From Fragum whitleyi (lineage: Eukaryota; Mollusca; Bivalvia; Cardiida; Cardiidae), in contig OX411551.1 in NCBI GenBank assembly GCA_948146395.1, positions 47,510,854 through 47,574,853 of the forward strand: DNA of 64,000 nucleotides. The letters run 5' to 3'. Of the stretch, positions 55,283-64,000 are shown piece by piece. Position numbers and translations under genes: made by a program. The first letter of the stretch is position 1; every line of letters starts with the position of its first letter. Under the pieces are notes generated by a model. That model was not told the origin of the DNA, ran no database searches, and saw nothing but the letters and a program-made list of their open reading frames with translations.

Positions 55283-55733
55283 GGGGTGACTATTGAGTTC
55301 AAAATTAGTATCACAAAAGTATTGTGATAGTAAAAATGCTGTTGGAATAGTATTGCAATAGTCAGAAAACTATTGCAATACTATCACAATAGTTGTTATT
55401 ACAGAAAAAATAGATAAAAGTAAATGTTAAAGCGTCCACCTTTTATTAGACAGTAACTTTATATTGGTCTTGTAAGATGCTGTTTACCTTATCAATGATG
55501 AGTAAATGATCAAATCAGTTAATTACAGATATTCCCTTAAAAAGAATTGGATTTGACCTCATTCTCTGATAAAAACATGCAAAAAGGCAGCATTGCTACT
55601 ACATTTAGTTCTACTTTAATTTTTTGAAAAAAACTATTGTGAATCTATTGACTTGAAAAAATGCAATCAACCTATTGCTATTGCAAGGAAAACTATCACG
55701 ATACAGCGATAGTTCGACCTATTGTTACACCCC
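55283..55733. mobile_element. ~450-bp MITE rich in ATAGT/ACTAT palindromes
   Basis: GGGGTGACTATTGAGTTC and, inverted, GTTCGACCTATTGTTACACCCC are related ends. Between them CTATTGCAATA and CTATCACAATAG repeat in both orientations (palindrome at 55320-55395). Confidence 0.65.
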
Positions 55734-58700
55734 TATTGATTCTAGGGGACAGTGTCCCCTTGATCTAAAATAACTGCATGCATTGGGACATTCATGATTT
55801 TTTGGAGATAATCAATGGTGCAAAAATGTAGTCTTGGCATATTACTGCCAATTTTAAAAAGACAACCAATATATTATACATGTTCTTGCATTACCTTGCT
55901 AACTCTTGTCATTCTGAACCCAGAATATTCCTGCTTTGCCAGGAGGTAGAGACAAGATTATGTAACAGTCTCATTTTCCTTTTTAAACTAGAAAAACTGC
56001 ATTTTCAATTTTTTAGCAATATTCTGACCTACAATCAGTTCATTCAGCGCTTTTAGCACATCAATCAGATTATTCAATTTTATTAAAGCTTTATGTATCA
56101 TGCCAAGGTTGACATATTTCTTGCAAGTTTTGATTGTCTCACATTACGTTTTTCCTTCAAACTGTAAATGGAAAATGGGCAAGTTGAGAACATGACTCTG
56201 ATAACTGTAGATGTTTGCTTCTTGAGTGTTGAACAGGATTAGAGCGGTTTTAATCTTGGATTAACTTTTCACCTTTGAATAGAGGTTAAAATTATCAATA
56301 TGATTAGACAATATGGGATAATCATAAATGATTCCTGCATGTATAACCATTAAAAAAATAATAATTGAACTTTAAACCAAGTTAACATTAATTTTTATTG
56401 TAATTTTTTTTAAAAAAAAGTAATAGTGAGACAGCAAAATAGGTTAATTACTAGATTTTCCCCTTTCTTTTAAGTTAATAATTTTTTTATTAAATCTATC
56501 CCAATTTACATCTATACTTTTGAATTATTTTGTTCAATGTATGTGGAATATTCATGGAAACATTTGGAGTTTGAGAAAGTTGGGAAGAATTATCATTCTC
56601 AATATTATACTTTCTTATGGATTTATCAAAGTACATCCCCACATAAATCTCGCATCGGTCGATATTTGATAATTATGTTCATTGAAAAAGGTAGATATAC
56701 AAACAACTCTCATGAAAATAGATTATTAGTCTATACCAGGGATCATTTTGTGATGAGATATTGAGAGATTTTCTGCCAATAACTGGCTTAAAGCTGCTCT
56801 TGCACAGATTGGGAAAATGTGAATTTTAACATTTTTCGTAAAATCAATCGGAATAAACTACCCCATCATGTTGAAGCCTTTAAAATAACAAGATTCGATC
56901 TGGTAATGCATCGAAAGAAAGACCGATATACCCGAATTTAGGTTAAATTCATTCTAAAAAATAAAGTGACTACTAACGCTAAAAAAATTATTCTTCAATT
57001 TCGAGCCAACTATTTTTGCTTGACATTCGGCATGTTTGTCTTATTCAATCAAAGATTAAGGTTAAAGTACTTGACAGCTAGAAACTTCATATCAGTACAG
57101 GCAAAAAATGAAAGGTTATTCACGGAAAATAACGATTTTGTAATAAATAGACTAGAAATAAATAGACTGGATACCTTACTGAGTTTGCCACTTCGAAAAA
57201 ATAAGTTACAAAATTATTGAAATATGTTGTTTCTAGTGCCAATGCTTTGGGCCATTCTTCATAGTCTAAAAATACACACATTTCCAAAACTTAGAAGAAG
57301 TTTTGTATTTTTTCTATGAAAAACTGTGCAAGAGCAGCTTTAATAAGAGAAAAAATCTCAAAGCGATATGAAATTTAGTGAAGAATTTCATATAATTTCT
57401 CGCTAAATAATCTTAATTTCTCATCAGATTTGTCTTAGCTGTGAGGTATTTTTGCACATGATATTCTGAGCCAGAATTATCCCTGATCAAACTGCAATAC
57501 AAAAAGTATTGAAAACAAATATCAATTTTTATTGGTCTGCCCCATAATACTCAGAATTAAGGAAAAGTCACTCGAAGAAATATTTTTTTACACTTTACAA
57601 ATAAAATGCACTTTTAACATCAAACTGTAATATTATCCACACATCAAAATATAGTTATTTCGCAAACAAATGAGAAATTAAAAGAAAAAAAGAAAAACTA
57701 TTGTTAGTCAAACTTAGAAACCACCATTCCTTGCGACTTGTTTTATACTTATGTATTGATCTTTGCTAACCTAGATGTATGATTTGTACTGTTTATTGTA
57801 ATATGTAGCTCAAAACAATGTAAGTGTTTAAAGTTTGTTTGAAAATAAATGGTAAATGGTGAATATACTGGGTATTCTTAAAAAAAAGATAATTTAAGCT
57901 ATGACATTTATCTGCAGCTTGCATCAATGAAATTTGACGCACCATCTAAACTTATTGTATTGAAGAAATGTCAGATTCAATGAATTGTCATTTGACAAAA
58001 AGTCATGCTGCACCAGGTATCAACTTACTTGATCAGCCTTATTAAAATGCAATAAAATGTAATTAAGTTCAATTATACAGAAATTATAGAAAATTCATGG
58101 GGATATAACAATTATTGTTATCCAGTTTCAAAGGTAAAGTAAGCTCAAGTTTCTAGAACATCTTTAACTTTTTCGCAAGGGATGTTATAGGAGGGCTGTT
58201 CAATAAGTTCATGGAACTATGATTCAATATTAAGAGTGTCTATCAGAATTCATGCACACTGATTTGGTGAAAAAATGGTTTTATTCCTCAATGAAAACAA
58301 TTCTGTGTAAACAGCTATTCTGTAAGCTACAGCAGGAAGTAGTCCCAGACAAAATATGTGTTTTCTTTGACAAATCTTTACATTTTTGCTACATGAAATT
58401 AAATCATAAGATATGAAAAGGGTATTTGATGGCTTCATGGAGGTATAAAACTAAAAAAACCTTATCCCACTCATGTATGAATCCGCTTCGCTTATTCATG
58501 CAGTGTGATTAGGTTTTTGTTTCATCATAGGCTCCTTGGATTAAGTCCCTTAACTTTGTGACCTTGACTTTTGAAACTTTGGCATATTGCTTTAAACTTG
58601 CATATTTTTTCTAAATGCTTACAGCTAGGAAAATTATACTTCAAAAATGCACTGATTAGATGATCAACCTTATATTTAATACAATAAAATTCCATAAGTA

Positions 58701-60255
58701 ACTTTATCAGGCTGTAAGCTTTCACTTTACCTGACTTTTTACATGTACTTGAAACAAAAATGTTTTTATATTAATTGCTTTCTTACTTCTACATTAGACT
58801 GCTATAGATCATGGACTTAAACATAGTAAAAATTGACCTTGAACTTTGATCATTGGGCAACTGCTGTTTGTGACAAGCAGCAGTTTGGGTGAGCTACATT
58901 GTCCCCGGTCGGCAATGTGGGTCATTACACTTTTAAAGCAAGGTTTTTAATTTGTTTCTCTATGTTCCCACCTAATCAAAATCTGTTTAAGATTGAGTAA
59001 TTTTAAAAAGATTCATATATTTATTATTTACATATATAATATATTGTTTTAATATGAAATTTTGTAATCAAGATTGAGCAAAGAAAATAAGTATTTTGAT
59101 ATAAAAATTTAGCAAATGTATTTTGAAAAGAAAATTAAGCAATAGCTTACAATAAATGTTGACCACTTTTATCCAAATATTATTTCATTTGTGCTAATAT
59201 TTCTGTACCATATTTATCTGATGAACCATGGATCAATTTCATTTGTCGCATGCAAAAAGGACCTTCATTGCCTTGTAGAGCTACAGATAGAGGGGGTATT
59301 TTAGATTTTAGTTCAAATTATAGCACAAATTCACCTAATGTTGTTGGTACTCATTGGAATTGTCTTGTCGAGATGATTCAAATGAGTACTCACAACAAAG
59401 GATTTCATTCAGAAATCAAGATTTTAGACTGGCTATACCCCCTCTCTTATCTCTACCTTTGATTGTATCAAACCTTGTCCAACTGCAACATATAGTTTGC
59501 TTGGTGACCTGAGAGTAAGGCCCCGTTTTTGAAGACTTCCTGAGAAAAAAATGGTCATCTAACATTAAATCTCATCATGAATTTCTCGTGAGTTTTTAGT
59601 TTGTTTCAAATATATTGTCAATTTTTGAGATGATAAACAACCAGTTTGGCTCAAGTTTTACTCACACTTTTTTACTATCAAGTGCAAAGCCGTGGCAGAG
59701 AAGGGTAAGGTCAGACTGCACATCTGTGCAGGCTAACCTTAGTCTTAACTGTCTGCTTTAGTTTTGTGTTTGTCATGAACAGCATGAGAAGAATTGATAT
59801 GCTTATTGACAGGGCTTCTCTTAGGTGTCCCTTATTCCTTTAAAAACTGATCAACTAGTCATTTATTTGTTTTTCAATTGATATACAGCTTTGGTTTGTT
59901 TTGTGGTGGGAAAGTTACTAATAAAAGATGATGCATTATTGCATGATAATGTCAAATGTTGATCAATTGCCATTGTTGATGGAAAAAAAATAGCAAGAGG
60001 GCTGTGATAGTCCAATAACCTGAACCCAAACACAGCTATTGAATCATAGCCTTTTCAAGTGATATTAAAGTTCTGATGTGAACTTTATTCTGTCAACTTA
60101 AATTTTTGTCTTAAATGAGTTCCCAAGTTTATGGACATTTAATCTTATTTCATTTTGGCTTAAGTTTTCCCTAAAATTTAAAAGAAAACAGATATAAGGC
60201 TAAGGTCAGACTGCTCATCTGAGCAAGCTGAACTTGGTGTATGAAGTTTGACAAA
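55734..60255. other. Long stretch without a recognised gene
   Basis: AT-rich. 84- and 75-codon frames at 56.5-57.2 kb have no domain and no splice context. Repeat traces: 'AACTCTTGTCATTCTGAACC' at 55.9 kb, a 'GGTATAAAACTAAAAAAACC' hairpin region with GAATCCGCTTCGCTTATTC at 58.44-58.53 kb, and a 'GCAGGCTAACCTTAGTC' piece at 59.7 kb. Confidence 0.45.
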
Positions 60256-60256
60256 T

Positions 60257-61600
60257 CCCTTTAGTTCACCTGAGCACATCCTGCTCAAGGTGAGCTTTGG
60301 TGATCATTGAATGTCTGTCGTCATTTGTACGGTGTGCGTCATCCATCGTCACATGTCAACAATTTAGGTGTTTACACTCTAGAGACCACAAATATGATCC
60401 AATCTTCTTGAAACTTGGTCAGAATTTTCGTCAGGTCACAAGGATGAAACCTGTTGAAAATGGGCAAGATCCATGCCATATCATGGAAAAAGGGGCCTTA
60501 ATGACAATTTGCCTGTTAACGCACTAGATGCCACAAATATGGCCCAATTTTCATGAAACTTGGTCAGAATGTTTGCCAGGCCATAAAGATGAATCCTATT
60601 GAAAATTGGAAGTATCCATGCCATGTCACAGGAAAAGGGGCCTTAATAACAATTTTCTTATTTATACTCTAGATGCCACAAATATGGCCCAAAATTCATG
60701 AAACTTGCTCACAATGTTGGTCAGGTCACAAAGATGAACCATATTGAAAATTGGAAGGTTCCATGTCATATCACAGGAAAAGGGGCCTTAATGACAATAT
60801 TCTTGCAAATGCTCTAGAGGCCACAAATATTGCCCAAAATTCATGAAACATGGCCAGAATGTTGGTCAGGTCATAATGATGAACCCTATTTAAAATTTGA
60901 AGGATACATGCCATATCACAGGAAAAGGGGCCCTACTGATGATTTTCTTGTCAACTCTCTAGAGGCCATAAATATGGCACACTCTTCATGAAACCTGGTC
61001 AGAATGTTGGCCAGGTCACGAGAATCAAACCTATTGAAAGAAGTAAGATTCCATGCCATTTCACAGAAAAAGGGGCCTTCATCAAAATTCTCTTGTTTAC
61101 ACTATAGAGACCACAAACTTGCCCCCCTCTTCATGAAACTTGGTCAGAATGTTCGTAAGGACACAAGGATAATTATTTTTGAAAATGGGAAGGATCTATG
61201 CCATTTCACGGGAAAGAGGGCCTTAATGACAATTTTCTTCTCTACTCTAGAGAGGCATTAAGTGTGGCCAAAACTATTTGAATTTGCTCAGAATATGTAT
61301 AAGGTCACAATGAGGAATCCTTTAGAAAATTGGAAATATCCCTGCCATTTCACAGGACAAGGAACCTTGATAAAGATTTTCTTTTTTTTCCCTTAAGTTT
61401 CATTACATACGCCTATGTTCAAATAAGGTCTGTGTCAAGGCCTTTCCTTTTTACAAAAAAAAACCAAAGCAGGAAACAATTTGAGACTAATTTTTATTGA
61501 AAACATTCTTGTTGACATCTGCCTATTTAATTTATGTAATGTCCCAGGGGTCAAAGAGATTCGGGTGAGCGATTTAGGACCATCATGGTCCTCTTGTTTA
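60257..61600 (+). mobile_element. Pearl-like element, exact 145-bp units
   Basis: Head TTTAGTTCACCTGAGCAC with hairpin, then units in which CWTGAAACTTGGTCAGAAT recurs at 60407, 60552, 60697, 60842, 60987 and 61132 (145 bp each), with a weaker seventh near 61277. Tail: GGGTGAGCGATTTAGGACCA, hairpin GGACCATCATGGTCC, then TCTTGTTT. Same head/tail plan as the 11.8-kb element, with a shorter unit. Confidence 0.85.
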
Positions 61601-63441
61601 GTATTACAGGAATATGCTGTGAAATGCATAAGAAATAAGGGTTTGTAGTAAAAAAAATTTCGCAAAGCAATCAATATTATAAAACAGGGGTACAGATCTG
61701 AATAGGTAACTCCTATGTAAAATATTCTTTTCCAAATGAAACCAAACAAAGATTTTTATACCCTAATAGATTAACTGATTGGGTGCATTTTATTTTGCCT
61801 TTGTCTATCTATCCGCAAACTTAACATTTTCCCATAACTTCTGAACATTATTTAAATTACAAAGCTCATTTTTGGCATGAAGATTGCTCATCATTTTGTA
61901 TCTTTGAAGGTCACTCTCATCCGACAAGGTCAATGTCAATTATCAAGGTCAAATTAAAAAAAAGCTGTTTCAGGGTATTTGTGTTTTACAAACCCATCCT
62001 TTCTTTTTCTTAAAGATCTTTATAGTTTACCCGACATAAAATGCAAACAGGCTGACAAATATCCTGTCATGTACAATAGGTAACATTAAGCACCAATGCC
62101 TAGTGAAATAAACTTCTACAATAAATGGAGATAATTTGATTAATATCTATTTAGGCACACTGCAGCTTAGTTTGTTGTATGCACACTGTGTTGCATTTCA
62201 GGTAATTAAAGCAAAACAAAGGTTAATTTGGTAAAAGCTTGACAAATTTGGGACATTTCCAGTCATTGCCATCTTCCTTTGTGGGCATTAGTGTCTTTGC
62301 ATGGATGACAAACTTTGTCCAATTTCTCAGCTGCAATTTACCAGTAACTTGGCATGTTCTGGGGTCAGTGAAACACTATTGTTAGTGCCTTTAAGTATAA
62401 AGGCACTAACAATAGTTTTGCACTGATTTTTCAATAAGAGTCTACCATTATAAGTCCAAAATTACAACAAAAGGGAATAAATCTAGATTTACGCAGATTT
62501 GGCAGAATTATGTCCCCCACTTTCTGCTAATATTTTTTTTTCAATATCATACATACACTAACAGCTAAGCAAAGCATCTGCATTTATTGTATGGTGTTTA
62601 AACAAATCGGTAATTTCTAAATTTTGCAATTTATCCTATTCTGGACGACAGTTTAACAGCTGATAGGCAAATAACCGCATGTGTCAGTCATTAATTTTGC
62701 TTGATGTATTATTGGTAATTAATACAAAATGGGTTACTGTTACTTGTAACTATCACGGTCACAAAGAGTCATTAACTGGCCAATAACAAAAGTATTACAA
62801 GCACCCGTCGAATAAAGACACTTACAAGAGTTTTGCATAGACAAAATGAAAAACAATTGAAACAAGTTACCCTTTTTCTCCCAATTAACACTCCTGGGAG
62901 CTAAACATAACATTGACAGGGAGCTGTGATTAAATTATAAGTACCAATTTCATCAAGAAAAATATAGATACATTAGTGAAGGCCCTTTTCTACTTTTATT
63001 TTCGGTTAATTTTCTCTAAATTATTGATTAGAAGAAAATGTAACCATAAATCAGAGAAAAATATGTACAAAATTGAAATAAAGGAAATATTTATGACATG
63101 AAATTGGGTTTTCTTAGCAAGAAGACTTTGAGGCTCTTAACAGAGGAAATACTATATTTCTGATATGAAATTGTTGAATTAGCCAAAGAAATGAAATGTG
63201 CAATAAATTCATGAATTAAGGGGGAAAATTCTCAAATCAGAGGGTAATTCTTCATAAATATCATGACAAATGTTACTGAATTATTATTAGGGAAAAGGTT
63301 GTGATAATTAAAATACAGTGTATCCACTGATTGCAATGTCAAGGCCATCCTTGAAGGTCAAAGTTTTATTATCAAGGTCAAATAATTATGTGTGTACAGT
63401 TTTATATAAGATTTTCTCAATCAAATTTCACTCTTTTTCAG
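61601..63441. other. No gene apart from short repeats
   Basis: 61750-62010 begins TTTTTATACCC and holds 'GAAGGTCA' and 'CAAGGTCAA' phrases, like a short pearl-type element with an unclear tail. The rest is AT-rich. It would be intron if the 63.44-kb exon belongs to a gene starting near 51.9 kb. Confidence 0.4.
62361..62429. mobile_element. Hairpin MITE, copy 4
   Basis: GGGGTCAGTGAAACACTATT..AGTGCCTTTA and AAAGGCACTAACAATAGT.. pair; the far right end (CTGATTTTTC) has diverged. Confidence 0.85.
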
Positions 63442-63537
63442 GTTTGGAGGCAGAAGAAACGCTGGACAAGATGGAAGTTGTGGCAGAAAAATATCATAAC
63501 TTCAGGAAGTTCTATGATTGGGCTCTTTCTGTCTCAG
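63442..63537 (+). CDS. Internal exon of an unrecognised gene, 96 nt
   Basis: Bounded by a strong acceptor (TTTCACTCTTTTTCAG) and a GTATTA donor. Phase 1 at both ends, so the exon is symmetrical. It encodes a helical, charged peptide (LEAEETLDKMEVVAEKYHNF then RKFYDWALSVS). I do not recognise the protein. The two other frames are less protein-like. No neighbouring exon is visible in the window. The gene probably continues to the right of 64 kb. Confidence 0.45.
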
Positions 63538-63569
63538 GTATTATTCCCTATACATATATATGAGCCTGT

Positions 63570-63766
63570 GCAGGACATTTCCAACAATTTCATATGTGTT
63601 ATAAACAGACATTGAGCAGCATAGACAATGACAAAATGCAATAAGAGTATATGCTGACCACCATTAAGACCATATCTATCTATATAGTGCATAGTGAAGA
63701 CTCTGGTCAGAGCTGATCTGTGTCTTAACGTTGCCCACATGTGAACTTATTGGAAATATCACAAGT
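63570..63766. mobile_element. TIR element, copy 2 (copy 1 at 26.08 kb)
   Basis: ACATTTCCAACAATTTCATA and the inverted ..TTATTGGAAATATCACAAG ends, with 'GACAATGACAAAATGCAATA' and 'CTCTGGTCAG' inside as at 26.1-26.3 kb. It starts only ~30 bp after the exon's donor. Confidence 0.65.
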
Positions 63767-64000
63767 GTGATTAGGTTTCCAGTTTCGTACCTCCAAAAAT
63801 AGAACAGTACACTGTTCATCATGTCTTACAATTTAATATCACAAATCAAAATTTTGAAGATTTCTCAAAAGTGTGGCATCTTTCACATAGGACCACTTTG
63901 TTTGCAAGCTTGCCAAATAGCTGTATATAAAAGAAAAATCATTGGAAAATGAAACCAATTATTCATCCAAATATAATGTGGCTAAGGAAGAAGTCAGATT

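Noticed and set aside
56537..57220. 75- and 84-codon plus-strand frames
   Set aside because: AT-rich, no domain, no flanking splice sites that would make an exon. Lengths are not exceptional for this composition.

Overview
The window looks like non-coding-rich nuclear DNA of a marine bivalve mollusc. This is inferred from the AT-rich sequence, the long introns, a tRNA-derived SINE, and many repeats built like the bivalve 'pearl' (Helentron-associated) elements. There is no prokaryotic gene organisation, no rRNA and no CRISPR. Most open frames are chance runs or lie inside repeats. Supported genes are few.

Genes. (1) 18.4-19.5 kb, plus strand: an intron-less coding exon for a nine-finger C2H2 zinc-finger protein. 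Decayed relatives lie at 9.2-10.1 kb and 17.3 kb. (2) 34.7-44.6 kb, minus strand: a complete six-exon coding region for an ELOVL4-like very-long-chain fatty acid elongase of 293 residues, with all splice sites and all four family motifs readable. Its introns hold tandem copies of two of its own exons. (3) 63.44-63.54 kb, plus strand: one well-bounded exon of a gene I do not recognise. A candidate divergent promoter for the minus-strand elongase and a plus-strand gene lies at 51.6-52.0 kb.

Mobile DNA, left to right. 0-8.7 kb holds a SINE, a pearl-like element with seven 176-bp units, a 1.3-kb TTAA foldback element, an 8-bp-TSD hAT MITE and several palindromes. 9-17.4 kb is a nested stack: a zinc-finger pseudogene is split by a ~450-bp repeat, which is split by a 6.8-kb element with GTGCAC-rich inverted ends. 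That element holds a foldback element, a pearl-like element and two SINEs. 20-31 kb holds pearl-like elements, an interrupted SINE, a TIR transposon inside a pearl array, and a TTAA-type MITE whose empty site is preserved next door. 42-55 kb holds paired hAT-type MITEs and an almost intact 5.4-kb LINE (ORF1, endonuclease, reverse transcriptase) inside a 463-bp hAT-like element. 55-62 kb holds hairpin MITEs and a pearl-like element with exact 145-bp units.

How it fits together. The genes are ordinary. The interest lies in the repeat history: several insertions can be dated relative to one another because empty sites are present in the same window, at least eight repeats share one architecture with different unit lengths, and exon-derived tandem arrays have grown inside the elongase gene. 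Coordinates of repeat ends were read by eye and may be off by a few bases.
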